Source: Spirosoma validum (GTDB lineage Bacteria; Bacteroidota; Bacteroidia; Cytophagales; Spirosomataceae). Taken from it: DNA of 64,000 bases. The translations under genes were made by a program, and so were the position numbers. Under the pieces are notes generated by a model. It was not told the DNA's origin, did not search any database, and was given only the letters and a program-made list of their open reading frames with translations. Below are positions 8,212 through 18,400 of this stretch, one piece after another (the stretch's first letter is position 1; the number at the start of each line of letters is the position of its first letter). The DNA is taken from assembly GCF_014699035.1 (NCBI RefSeq), contig NZ_JACXAA010000008.1, positions 186,001-250,000 on the forward strand. Direction: 5' to 3'.

Positions 8212-9594
8212 TCACTCCTTCTTTTTTTGTTGACGGGCTTTATACTCTTGAAAACGCTTATTGTATTCATCCATCTGGTCAGGCTTGTAACGTTTCTGGT
8301 ATTCGGCGGGTAAGTCGAGCCGTTCGGGAGACAGTAGGGGTGCCTGATCGACGAGCGTATTTTGCCCTTTGCCATTCTTGAGCAGCTCAAATGAATCGTA
8401 TTTCTCACCCGTCACGGTATACGACTGATACGTCAATTTATCGCCGTTAATGGTGATGGTCTGATAGAGTTGTGTGTTCGATCCCGCCCGATCCATCCAG
8501 TTCTGAAGGCCAAGATCGTACATCTTCGGGCCGCTGACCGATACCACGTAAATTGGACCATCGGGATGCTTCCGACTCTTACCCAGCGGCATATTCAGTC
8601 CACGCCCATATGTATGGTCATGCCCCTGCAAGACCAGATCGACGCCGAATTTTTTATAAATCGGTTCCATGCGTTCCCGCCACTCATTGTTGTCTCGCCC
8701 TTTGGCTGTCGAGTAAATTGGATGGTGATGCGTAACGACAGTCCAGCGATTCGGGTTATTGTTTAAGGTTTGCATGAGCCAATTGGCCTGCGTTGTCATG
8801 GCCGATGAGTCAAGCAAAGCCAGTTGTGAATTCAGAGAAATAAATCGAGTGCCCTGATAATCAAAAAAGTAAGCGGTTTCTTCAAATCCCTTCGGACCGT
8901 TTTCGGGTAAAATAAAGGACGGACGCCAATGCCTTGAAACACGAGATTTGCCTTGCTCATCTTTAAAATATTCATGATTGCCGGGCGTGGCCAGCGTAGG
9001 AACCATTCCGTTGATCCAGCCACCAGCTTCAAACCATTCAGCCCATTGCCAGTCGGCATTCGACGTAGTGATCAGATCGCCTGCGTGAATCATCAGACTA
9101 ACCGTTGGCAACGTGGAATAAGCGCCACGAATTGCCCGTGACCAGAGAGAGCGTATATCGTTCTGAGCGTCGCCGAAATACAGAAATGAGAATGGAGCCG
9201 AATGATCCTTCGCTGTCTTGAACTGGAACCACTCGGTCCAGTGAGTGCCATCACCAACCCGATAGCTGTATTTCGAATCTGGTTTCAGGTTTTTGAAATG
9301 AACAGAGTGATAAAGAATCGTTTTTCCGTCAAGTACGATACGTTGGGTAGTCGCCGGAACCAGCGTAGCTTTAGAAACGACATCAGGGGAAGGATCAGCT
9401 TCAGCAATGACCCCAGTTGCGTTGACGACGGTTGAATCGGTTCGCCAGTTTACGGACTGCGACGTAGCAGGATTGTCCTGCCAGCCCAGAATTACCCGAT
9501 CCGGATAAACCGTGGCTGGATAGTCTTTGTGCGTTTGTGCCCAGCCTGAAGCCGTTAGTCCGACCAGAAAAAGAGCGTAAAAAAGAGGTTTCAT
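8212..9594 (-). CDS. purple acid phosphatase-like metallophosphoesterase, exported
   Basis: 460 residues with a signal peptide (MKPLFYALFLVGLTASGWAQ). Residues about 25-130 form the fibronectin-like domain typical of purple acid phosphatases. The catalytic metallophosphatase domain follows with the five metal motifs: FGDAQND (D142), HAGDLI (D173), PGNHEYF (N206/H207), THHHPIYS and GHDHTYGR. These bind a two-metal centre that hydrolyses phosphate monoesters in the periplasm or outside the cell. The lysine-rich tail (KARQQKKKE) is unusual but short. The gene stands alone: convergent with the regulator at 7069, with 227 bp of apparently empty DNA on its upstream side. Substrate not deducible. 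Confidence 0.92.
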   Translation of the reverse strand: MKPLFYALFLVGLTASGWAQTHKDYPATVYPDRVILGWQDNPATSQSVNWRTDSTVVNATGVIAEADPSPDVVSKATLVPATTQRIVLDGKTILYHSVHFKNLKPDSKYSYRVGDGTHWTEWFQFKTAKDHSAPFSFLYFGDAQNDIRSLWSRAIRGAYSTLPTVSLMIHAGDLITTSNADWQWAEWFEAGGWINGMVPTLATPGNHEYFKDEQGKSRVSRHWRPSFILPENGPKGFEETAYFFDYQGTRFISLNSQLALLDSSAMTTQANWLMQTLNNNPNRWTVVTHHHPIYSTAKGRDNNEWRERMEPIYKKFGVDLVLQGHDHTYGRGLNMPLGKSRKHPDGPIYVVSVSGPKMYDLGLQNWMDRAGSNTQLYQTITINGDKLTYQSYTVTGEKYDSFELLKNGKGQNTLVDQAPLLSPERLDLPAEYQKRYKPDQMDEYNKRFQEYKARQQKKKE

Positions 9595-9821
9595 AAAGCA
9601 ACAGGGCTTTTAAAGAGTCGACTGCTAACCGCGAACTATGTAGGGTTTATGCGCGGAGTAGGCGAAGACATACAGTCTTGCGACCTTTGCGAATAAACTC
9701 AGCGCCCGTTGCGATTAATGATCAAGCGGGAAATTTTCTGCAAAGATTCTGTATCCACGGCATTTAATAAGCCAATCCTGTATTAAGAAAATTTGAATTC
9801 CTGACCCCTAACTCGCTACGT

Positions 9822-10340
9822 TTATTGCAAAGCCAGTCGAATGTGAGCCAGATGGTGCTGCACGTGCCAGGCCGACATAGCCAACGCCTGCGCCTGATTG
9901 ATCGTGATCTGCCGAACCGGATGGTAGTACGTAATGGCCAGCATGGATTCCGTAAGCGTTTGGGCCAGATAAGCGTACCGCTGATGAACTCCCTCGAACA
10001 TCATCAACGAATCCGCAACCGGGGCGTCGGTGGCGTCGGGTGTATTGGCCCAGCGGTCCATATCGACCAGCGTAACGACTTTATAATCCGGTTCTGTCAA
10101 CGCTTTCTTCATCCGCAGGTAGTGCAGGAACTGCATGTCGCTAACATGATGCACTACTTGGCGAATGGTCCAGCTACCTTCCCGATACGTCCGGGTCAGA
10201 TCGGCTGGTGATAAATGTTCGACCAGCTGACGGTACTGTGTCGGGCTGGTTTTGATAATGTGAATAAAGTGAGCCAGCTCGTCTGCCGAATACGTGTGCT
10301 GTAGGGCAAGCGGCCCAATCGGAAATTTACGACTGTCCAT
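9822..10340 (-). CDS. DinB/YfiT-family putative metal-dependent hydrolase (bacillithiol transferase-like)
   Basis: 172 residues. The four-helix DinB/YfiT fold is indicated by the histidines that bind metal in this family: one in WTIRQVVHHVSDMQFLHY and two in AWHVQHHLAHIRLAL near the C-terminus. The N-terminal MDSRKFPIGPL matches the YfiT branch, whose members are annotated as putative metal-dependent hydrolases or thiol transferases. Start codon ATG. It follows the propeller/glycosidase gene by 59 bp on the same strand and may be co-transcribed, although no functional link is evident. Confidence 0.88.
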   Translation of the reverse strand: MDSRKFPIGPLALQHTYSADELAHFIHIIKTSPTQYRQLVEHLSPADLTRTYREGSWTIRQVVHHVSDMQFLHYLRMKKALTEPDYKVVTLVDMDRWANTPDATDAPVADSLMMFEGVHQRYAYLAQTLTESMLAITYYHPVRQITINQAQALAMSAWHVQHHLAHIRLALQ

Positions 10341-10399
10341 ATCTACGGTCTGATAAAACTTGCCGAAAGATGAAAACTTTCAGCAAGTCCGCAAAAACT

Positions 10400-12631
10400 T
10401 CATTTACCAACCGGCCCGCTAATTACGCCCAGATAGCGTCCCATCCAATAGGGAAGGAGCCAGATGTCGCCCGCGCTGTGTTCCGACGTACCGTTGCCAC
10501 GAGCGCGGTCCAGCGTAAACATGTTGCCGTTGTGCCGTTGAATAGGCCGTTCATTGGGTGGTAAGACTTCTTTCGTCGTTTGCTTGCGGAAGTTTTCGGG
10601 AACAAATTCGATGTCTTTGCGATGACTGTTCATGATCTGCCAGTCAATTAAATCGAGCGGATATTCCTGCAAATACCAGATGGCCTCGTTCAGATCGAAG
10701 GTTTTGGTGCCAGTCAGAGCGGTAAAAATGTTCCAGGCCCCTTCTTTTTCAGGACGTTCAACGGCCCAGTGGTCGATAATGGTCTGTTTGAATTTCGCTT
10801 TCAACGTATCGTTTAAGGCGTAGCGATACAGTCCCCAATAGCCCACAAAATACATTTCGTCATCAGAGTGATTCCAGCCGTCCGACATGTGTTTGCTATG
10901 CTCATCCGCATCATCGGGTGCCTTTCCGATCACGCTCATCGGTCGCATCAGGTTTTCCAGATAGCCATGTTTTTGCATCAGGTCAAACGCTTTGGCTCTA
11001 TACTTTTCTTTTTTCGTAAAATGATAAGCCGTCTGAAGCATCGCTACGATGTTGGACGAATTCAGCTTCCGGTCACCAACGTTGATCGGAAAAGCATTGA
11101 CGTACTTTGGATTCCATTTACCCCACATCGTCGGTTTCCCGTCGAAATCAATCAGATACAGATCGTGGCTAATGATGTGGCTCATGAGCGTATCGATCAA
11201 CGTAATGGCCCGGCGCTGAAGGTTTTTATCGTCGACCAGTTCGGCCATAGCCCCGAACGCAAACACATGCCCGATCACTTCATCACTGCTCGTGGTCGAT
11301 TTCCAGTCCCAGCCGGGTTGGGGCGAATGTTGCCAGCGATCTGCATCGTGGAGTTTTGCCATGAGGCCAGCCCGCTCGAATGACCGCGCCGGAAAGCCAG
11401 GAACGGGCGTAATGGTATAGAGCCGTTCCATCGCATCGAGCGATTCGCGGCAGTTTTGCAGAGCGTCCTTGTCTTTTGTAACGGTGTACCGGAAAATTTC
11501 GCCAGCCAGATACATCGATGTCCACAAACCGTCATTGTCCGAATCGTCCAGATAACCCGTGGCCAGATTGCCTTTTTCCATGCGTTCCAGCGACGAATTG
11601 AAGCCATTCCGAATATGCCTGGTACGCACCTGACGATCATAAAACTGCGCTTTTTCGTGCAACGTCATTGGCTTCGTTTCGAGTTTAGCAAGACCTGCTG
11701 TTGTCAGAATTAGTACGGCATTTTGAGGCCCGGCTGTAATCTGCGTCACCTGATTGCCGGGCAGCCAGCGTTCGCCGTTGTAGTAATCGAATTTGCCGTC
11801 GGAACGTAGTGAGAACGCGCCTTTTGTTGAGCCAAACCAAAGATTATCATTGACCTCCGCCACCGCCGTGATTTCCGGGCAAGGCAAATTTCGGTGTGCT
11901 GATCCAATCTGTTTTTTACCGGCCGGATCGAATTCAATATAGCCGTCGTTCGTGCCAATGATGACTTTCTGAGGTTTCGTGGTCAACGCAAACGACGTAA
12001 AATCGGCTCCGTCGAAAACTTTGTTAACCTTAAAGTCTTTAGCCGAAAGTGTAGACAACGATTTTTTGCCCAGCAGCCAGAACAGATTGGCGTCTGGCTG
12101 AAACCGAATGCCGATCAGGTCATCGTCTGGAACAGTACCTTTCCAGGCAACTTTATTGTCTTTCACTACGTGGATTGCCTTGCCGTCTGAAACCAGGAAC
12201 GTACTGTTTGTGGCTCCGGCAAACAGTTTTGCCTGAGGAAGCTGGTGTTCGGCGAAGAGTTTCCCCGCCCAGGCGTTGCTCAAAATCGCCCGCTTGTCGA
12301 GATAAATAAATTGCCCATCGTAACTGTCCAGGGCCGTTACGGTCATGTCCTGCATTGGGCGATACGTTCGGTCGGAGGGGAGTGTTCCGGGCGATAGAAA
12401 ATACCCATTGGCCGGACGTAAGAGCCCATTGGATGAAAGCACCTGGATGACACCGTTTCGGTCGCAGGCCAACCCGGTGAGGCTGGCATCCGGTTTGTCA
12501 AGGTAGTATTTTACGCTATAAATCTGGTCGAAAGGTTTGTCCTGATAAACTGTCTGAGCCAACGTAACATCGTTGCCAGAAAGAAACGTAACGGTTAAAA
12601 AAAGTAAGTAACGGAGTCGTTGCATAAGCAT
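10400..12631 (-). CDS. exported beta-propeller plus six-hairpin (alpha/alpha) glycosidase-like protein
   Basis: About 743 residues from the ATG at 12631 (or 741 from 12625), chosen because it directly precedes a signal peptide (RLRYLLFLTVTFLSGNDVTLAQ) and lies just after the stop of the upstream gene; a longer frame to 12670 would overlap that gene. Residues about 30-330 hold repeated short beta motifs of a propeller (ACDRNGVIQVLSSNGLL, NDNLWFGSTKGAFSL). The rest is helical with DSDNDGLWTSMYLAGEIFRY and FPARSFER, resembling (alpha/alpha)6 or (alpha/alpha)7 barrel glycosidases. I cannot assign a GH family. Paired with the sialidase-like gene, so a role in glycan breakdown is likely. Confidence 0.8.
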   Translation of the reverse strand: MLMQRLRYLLFLTVTFLSGNDVTLAQTVYQDKPFDQIYSVKYYLDKPDASLTGLACDRNGVIQVLSSNGLLRPANGYFLSPGTLPSDRTYRPMQDMTVTALDSYDGQFIYLDKRAILSNAWAGKLFAEHQLPQAKLFAGATNSTFLVSDGKAIHVVKDNKVAWKGTVPDDDLIGIRFQPDANLFWLLGKKSLSTLSAKDFKVNKVFDGADFTSFALTTKPQKVIIGTNDGYIEFDPAGKKQIGSAHRNLPCPEITAVAEVNDNLWFGSTKGAFSLRSDGKFDYYNGERWLPGNQVTQITAGPQNAVLILTTAGLAKLETKPMTLHEKAQFYDRQVRTRHIRNGFNSSLERMEKGNLATGYLDDSDNDGLWTSMYLAGEIFRYTVTKDKDALQNCRESLDAMERLYTITPVPGFPARSFERAGLMAKLHDADRWQHSPQPGWDWKSTTSSDEVIGHVFAFGAMAELVDDKNLQRRAITLIDTLMSHIISHDLYLIDFDGKPTMWGKWNPKYVNAFPINVGDRKLNSSNIVAMLQTAYHFTKKEKYRAKAFDLMQKHGYLENLMRPMSVIGKAPDDADEHSKHMSDGWNHSDDEMYFVGYWGLYRYALNDTLKAKFKQTIIDHWAVERPEKEGAWNIFTALTGTKTFDLNEAIWYLQEYPLDLIDWQIMNSHRKDIEFVPENFRKQTTKEVLPPNERPIQRHNGNMFTLDRARGNGTSEHSAGDIWLLPYWMGRYLGVISGPVGK

Positions 12632-12638
12632 CGGTGAT

Positions 12639-13835
12639 TCAGTTCGGGTTGAGTTTTTGTGGGTCAACAACTACGTATTGAATGGACTTGTGTTGCTCAT
12701 CGGGATGGTGAGAGTACGTCATGTGCAACAAGCCATCGGTAGTTTGAATAAGTGACGGGTAAGAATATCGGCCCTGATCGACCGGGTGATCCTCAATGCG
12801 GATTTTCCAAGCCCAGGTTTTGCCTTCATCATCGGATAAGTACAGGCTAAGCCGATAGCGGCCATCATCAACGTCATTCCCCAAAAACGCCCACCGACCA
12901 TCCTGAAGAACCAGTGCTTCGACACTGGCTGTATTGGGAATATCTGTTTTCGTGGTTGCCGTCCAGCTTTCGCCCTGATCTGTCGACTCGCTCACCTGGA
13001 CGCGTATGGGAGCGTCTCCACTGTCGCGCATGTACGCAACCAGGTGCCCATTTTTCTTACGTACCAAAGCCGGTTGAATTGGCCCCCGACCAACGACGGG
13101 CAGACCAGGTCGCCAGCTGGTTCCGTCATCGTCAGAGATTGCCATGAGCGACAGGTTAAATCCGTCGGAATAGAGGGGCAAAACAATGCGGTTATTCCCC
13201 AGTAATAGCGGTTTGATACGTGTCATCCAGCCGATGCAGCGTTTCCCGGCGTCGCGACTTGCCTCTTTGATCAGATCGTCGTAGCGGGGTGCGTAACCGC
13301 CCCAGCCAACCGTACTTTTCGGCAGATCCTTGAATTTGACTGCGATTTCTTTCGCAAATTGCTCATCGGCTTTAAGCAGAATATTATCCTGCCAGGTCCA
13401 GACGGGTGGACCACTTTTCAGATAATCGGTAGACGTTCTGAAGCGTAGAATGGACGATTCCCACTGGTTCGCCTGAACCGCAATCCAGACCAGAAACAGT
13501 TTGCCCGTATGATTCAGGAATAGAACCGGGTTGCAGTCGGGCAGGTTGGGCGTATCGGCCATTGGGAACGGCTCACTCCAGGCTATTTCGCCTTTTTTTA
13601 ACCGCGCTCCCATGATTTTGACGTCGTCGGCGGTACGTTCACCACTGCCATAGAACCAGACGGCGAGAAAATCGCCATTTGACAAACTGACCAGACTGCT
13701 TCCGTGCACGTGCTTTTCCTGCTCTGGAAAGATCAGCCCTTTCCGCACAACAGCGGGGTTCGTGGATTGAGTAAATCCCGTTGTGCCCAGGTTCAGGAGC
13801 GTCAATAGTAAACCAATGGTTTTCAACAAGGGCAT
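12639..13835 (-). CDS. BNR-repeat sialidase-family protein, exported
   Basis: 398 residues from ATG 13835, chosen because MPLLKTIGLLLTLLNLGTTG starts a clear signal peptide; the frame is open upstream to 14183, but that part runs through a palindrome and has no protein-like features. Asp-box (BNR) motifs are seen three times: SDDDGTSW, STDQGESW and SDDEGKTW, with HGSSLVSLSNGDFLAVWFYG near the start, as in the six-bladed GH33/BNR_2 family. Members cleave terminal sialic acids or other sugars. Stop and the next gene's start are only 7 bp apart, so the two form an operon. Substrate specificity cannot be fixed from motifs. Confidence 0.88.
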   Translation of the reverse strand: MPLLKTIGLLLTLLNLGTTGFTQSTNPAVVRKGLIFPEQEKHVHGSSLVSLSNGDFLAVWFYGSGERTADDVKIMGARLKKGEIAWSEPFPMADTPNLPDCNPVLFLNHTGKLFLVWIAVQANQWESSILRFRTSTDYLKSGPPVWTWQDNILLKADEQFAKEIAVKFKDLPKSTVGWGGYAPRYDDLIKEASRDAGKRCIGWMTRIKPLLLGNNRIVLPLYSDGFNLSLMAISDDDGTSWRPGLPVVGRGPIQPALVRKKNGHLVAYMRDSGDAPIRVQVSESTDQGESWTATTKTDIPNTASVEALVLQDGRWAFLGNDVDDGRYRLSLYLSDDEGKTWAWKIRIEDHPVDQGRYSYPSLIQTTDGLLHMTYSHHPDEQHKSIQYVVVDPQKLNPN

Positions 13836-13874
13836 ATAGTCGATTTCGTTATCATATAAAAAACTCCAGCTGTA

Positions 13875-13943
13875 CGACCCCACCGGGGTCACATATTTGT
13901 AGGTTAACCAGAATTCTACAGACATTCGACCCCGGTGAGGTCG
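13875..13943. repeat. intergenic palindrome (16-bp arms, one mismatch)
   Basis: Arms 13875-13890 and 13928-13943 are inverted copies with a single mismatch; both carry the core ACCGGGGTC or its complement. It lies in the 644-bp stretch between the divergent sialidase-like gene (start 13835) and the ECF sigma gene (start 14480). Otherwise that stretch has no convincing gene; it must hold the promoters of both units, but no exact TAnnTTTG box was found. Confidence 0.7.
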
Positions 13944-14479
13944 GACCTCGCAGCCGATGCAATCGACTGTATCTGATGACATTCTGTTCACTGGTCCACC
14001 CGTTTGTCTACAGCAGTCGGTTACTATACGCCATATCAAATGCTTCGGGCTATTCAAAAGGGGGATGAATTTTAATACAGTTACCGAGCCAGGCGAGTTA
14101 AGAATCCGGGGTAGAGGTTTTAGTCCTGTTACGCTAAAATGAAATTTATCTATTTTGCGCAAATAGAGGGTAATTTTACGCAAAGTGCGAAAAGGCCAGT
14201 AGGAGTAATCTATATATTTGTTTGATAGAGAGAGTGATGTAGTTTGAAAAAATAGATAAGTGAAGTTGAGTTTAGTACAAGGAATACACGTTTTGAGTAC
14301 GATCCTGAATTGTTAATACAGATATATAAAGTTCATCCGGGTTACGAGGTTTAGGGGTTGAGATAGAGTGGGGGAAGGTGGATTGGAAGACCCGTTTGTC
14401 CTGAAAGGGGCACTGAATTCGAGTGAACATACGGCTTACACAGATATCGTTTTTGTACTCACCTTTTCGTTCAACCCCT

Positions 14480-15019
14480 ATGGCCTTTTCTCTATCTATT
14501 CTTCTCAATGACGTAATTCAGGGTGATCAAGTTGCTTTTGGTAAGCTATACCGGCATTACCGTACGCCAGCCCTTAAATTCTGCGTCTCAATCCTGAAAG
14601 ACCAGGAGGAAGCCGAGAATATGGTGCATGACGTATTCATCAAAATCTGGGAAAAACGAGCGCTTATTAATCCAGAGCTCAATTTCAATTCATACTTGTT
14701 TACGTGCCTGCGTAACCTGGCGTTTGATTATCTCAAACAGCTCGACAAGAATCAACTGCTTCGGCAACGCTATCTGGAACGCATGGAACACGTGCAGCCA
14801 GATGAAACCGAAGATCCGGAAATCCAGTTCAAAGTTCTTCAGACAGCTATCAACTCCCTCTCTGAGAAACGGAAACAGATACTGCTTCTCAACGTAGAAG
14901 GCGGAAAATCGTATCAGGAAATTGCCGAGTTGCTCCGTATCTCAAAAAACACAGTCAAGAACCAGCTCGTCAAAGCCAAGCAACTCCTGCGCGAAAAAAT
15001 CGATTTTGCGTTAGTGTAA
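14480..15019 (+). CDS. ECF RNA polymerase sigma-70 factor
   Basis: 179 residues from ATG 14480 (MAFSLSILLNDVIQGDQVAF), preferred over the in-frame ATG at 14423 because the family begins about here. Region 2 lies at about 12-75 (FGKLYRHYRTPALKF, AENMVHDVFIKIWEKR) and region 4 at about 115-170 (LSEKRKQILLLNVEGGKSYQ, ISKNTVKNQLVKAKQLLREK). It probably drives the SusC/SusD locus downstream. Unlike the sigma at 5155 it is not followed by a full FecR gene, but by a 75-residue protein, and the SusC has no STN domain. Confidence 0.93.
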   Translation: MAFSLSILLNDVIQGDQVAFGKLYRHYRTPALKFCVSILKDQEEAENMVHDVFIKIWEKRALINPELNFNSYLFTCLRNLAFDYLKQLDKNQLLRQRYLERMEHVQPDETEDPEIQFKVLQTAINSLSEKRKQILLLNVEGGKSYQEIAELLRISKNTVKNQLVKAKQLLREKIDFALV

Positions 15020-15166
15020 AGTATGGTGTACGGAGTGATGTCGGACGTTCGCCCGCAGGCGTTCTCAAACCCGGCAGCACTCTACACAAATAATTAATAC
15101 GTAGTGAATAGTCCTTTCTCTGCGCGTGCCGGTACTATAGGCGAACTGCCTAAACGATAGGGTGGG

Positions 15167-15394
15167 ATGGCACAACAGCGCAGCAACTACTTAGTCGATC
15201 AGCTACTCAGCAACAAACTATCGCGAGCGGAGTTTGACGAATTTTTGGCGGGTCTCCACAATCCAGACGATTTACAGATTTACTCGGATGCGCTGGAAAC
15301 ATATTTCAACGAGCTGGTAAATGACCCCGATCCTCCACCCGACTCCGATGAAAAGACGGAGCCATTCCTGAACGAAGCGAAGACCAGGCTCTGA
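15167..15394 (+). CDS. 75-residue soluble protein in the FecR position (possible minimal anti-sigma)
   Basis: Acidic protein without signal peptide or membrane helix. NYLVDQLLSNKLSRAEFDEF and LAGLHNPDDLQIYSDALE recall the N-terminal cytosolic helices of FecR-type anti-sigma factors (compare the start of the FecR protein at 5115). The transmembrane helix, FecR domain and DUF4974 are all absent. It lies 147 bp after the sigma gene and 59 bp before SusC, exactly where FecR is expected. It may be a minimal cytosolic sigma-binding protein or a remnant of a deleted FecR. The resemblance is by eye and weak; the reading frame itself is convincing from its position and spacing. Confidence 0.6.
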   Translation: MAQQRSNYLVDQLLSNKLSRAEFDEFLAGLHNPDDLQIYSDALETYFNELVNDPDPPPDSDEKTEPFLNEAKTRL

Positions 15395-15453
15395 ATTTCC
15401 TGTCCTTCACGTACTGCTTACTTCTCTATTGAATCTCTCTTAATTAGCCACGC

Positions 15454-18400
15454 ATGAACACAATCTCTATCATTTATCAACTACGGAAGCACACGCTGGT
15501 CGTCACTTTGCTGATGGGCTTATGCGTCACGCACGTCCTGGCCAATAGGTTAGGGAACGCCAAGCCAGCCAAAACCATTACCGGAATCGTTACGTTAGCA
15601 GCAGATGGCCAGCCGATTGCGGGTGCCAACGTTCTGATCAAGGGTACACAAATGGGTAGTATTACCGATAAGCGGGGGGCCTACTCCATCTCTGTAAATG
15701 GCAACGATGCGGTATTGGTTTTCTCGTTTATCGGCCACAAAACACAGGAGATAACGGTTGGCAATCAAAGTGTCATCAATGTCGCCCTGGTCGAAAATAA
15801 CGAAGTGCTGGGCGAAGTGGTCGTAACGGCGCTGGGTATCAAGCGGGAGGCTCGCTCGCTCGGATACGCGGTCGGTGAAGTGCAGGGAAAAGACCTGAGC
15901 CGGGTGGCGCAGGAGAACGTACTGAATTCGCTGGCGGGGCGCGTGCCGGGTGTTCAGATTAGTTCGACCGGACCAACGGGTTCATCCGTGAGCATGATCA
16001 TTCGGGGGGCGAAGTCGCTCAATACTGATAACCAGCCGCTGTTCGTGGTCGATGGGGTTCCGATAAACAACTCATTGAATAACGTAAGCCAGATCGGTAG
16101 CGACAACCGGGTCGATTACGGCAATGCTATCTCGGATATAAACCCCGAAGACATTGAGAATATTTCGATTCTGAAAGGGCCCAGTGCCGCAGCTTTATAT
16201 GGCTCACGGGCGGGGAACGGCGTCGTGCTGATTACCACGAAAAGTGGGTCTAAGTCGCAGAAAATGACCGTATCTGTTACGTCGAATACGGTTCTTGATC
16301 AGCCGTATCGATACCTGAAAATGGGCAACCAGTTTGCAACGGGGATTCTACCGTTTACGCCCGATAACAACCCCTATCCGGGCGGGGTTCTGATGATCGA
16401 CGAGAGTTCGGCGGGGGGCGTTGGTCCTGAACTCGACAAAGGCTATAACGCCATTCAGTGGAACAGCCCCATTGGTCCCGATGGGAAACCGATACCGACT
16501 CCGTTGGTCTCGCATCCGAATAATGTCCGCGATTTTTTCAGAACCGGCGTTACGACCACGAATGGCGTATCGATCTCGAACAATTCGGAGAAAGTAACGT
16601 ATCGGTTGTCGTATTCAAACATGAACAGCAAAGGGCTTATTCCAAACTCAGATTTATTTAAAAATACCCTGGCGATCAGTACGTCCTTACGAGTCAATGA
16701 TAAACTGACGATCAGTACGAACCTGGATTTCAGTCGCAATAACTCCAACAATCGACCAGCGGGCGAGCGGGGGACAAACCCGATGCAATGGGCGTACGCG
16801 GTTGGCTCGCACATTGACATCAACGAACTGCGGGATTACTGGGTGCCGGGCAAAGAAGGCTTACAGCAGAAATCGCAGAGCATCGGCAACTACAACAACC
16901 CCTGGTTTCTGGCGTATGAGGTCAACAACAGTTTTGTGCGGGATCGGCTGTTTGGCAACCTTAAAGCCGAATGGCAGCTAACCCCCGAAATCAAACTGAT
17001 GGGTCGCTACGCGCTCGATACGTATTCGGAGCAACGCGAAACGAAAATTGCGAAAAGTTACACCGGCGAACCCAATGGCGCGTATGGGCTGATCAACCTG
17101 AAACGCTACGAACGTAACGCCGACTTCCTGGCTACCTATACCAAGCGGTTCAACGCGCTGAGCGTCGTGGTATCGGCGGGCGGAAACAACCGGTACTCAC
17201 AATCCTCCGACATCAGCAACAGCAGCAAGAACGGAGCTGGGCTAATTATTCCAGGACTGTATACCATCCAGAATATTGCACCGAACAATCTGCAATACAA
17301 CAATTACCTGTATAAGAAAGCTATTTACAGCGTGTACGGAACAGCCAATTTTGGCTATAAGGACATGATTTATCTGGACTTGACTGCCCGAAACGACTGG
17401 TCGAGTACGCTGCCAGTGAACAATCGTTCCTATTTCTATCCGTCGGCCTCGGTGAGTTTGCTGCTCAACGAAATGGTGCATATTTCTAACAGCGTCGATC
17501 TGTTGAAACTACGGGCGGGTATAGCCCAGGTAGGGAATGATGCAAATCCATACAGCCTGTATCCGACGCTGGGCGATGCAGGGGCCTGGAATGGCGTAAC
17601 GCGCCTGAACAAGCCGGGTAGTATTTTGCTGCCCGACCTGAAACCCGAAATTGCTACGTCGTATGAAGTCGGTATTGATTACAACATGTTCCGGAACCGA
17701 CTCCGGTTTTCGGGCACGTACTACGTATCGGAAAATCGCAACCAGATTCTCCCGAGCCAGATTGCGCCCTCGTCCGGCTTCACGACCAAAAACATCAACG
17801 CGGGTCTGCTCGAAAGCCGGGGCGTCGAACTGTCGCTTGGCGGTACGTTGGTTGACAAAGGCGGGTTGCGCTGGGACCTGACGGGCAATTTCACAAAGAA
17901 TGTAACTCGTATCAAAGAACTGGCCGAAGGTATTCCGTATTACACGCTGTGGACCGACGCCAAGGGTGGTGCCTGGACGTACGTGGGCGATAAAGTTGGC
18001 GATATTTACGATACTGAAATCATTACCGTAACCGACCCAACCTCAAAATATTACGGCTATCCGATTCTCGACAATGACGGGTCGTGGCAAAGCCGAAGCG
18101 CGACCAACGTAAAGAACAAAATCGGAAACTTCAATCCAAACTTCATTCTGGGCGCGCAAAGCTCGCTTTCGTATAAGGGCTTCACACTCAATCTCTCGCT
18201 CGACTGGCGGTCGGGTGGCGATTTTGTCTCGCAAACGTATCGCTACAGTGAATCGGATCTGCGATCGCAACGGTTCCTCGATAACCTGATCAACCCCGGT
18301 GGACGAACTGGCGATGTGCTCCGTAACTACCTGGTCGACAATGCTGATGAGTACATCAAAATTCACGGAAATTACTTCCCGATTGTGGGTGGTCCAACGG

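Noticed and set aside
13836..14183. N-terminal extension of the sialidase-like gene
   Set aside because: The extension runs through a palindrome and lacks protein-like pattern; a signal peptide starts exactly at the ATG at 13835.
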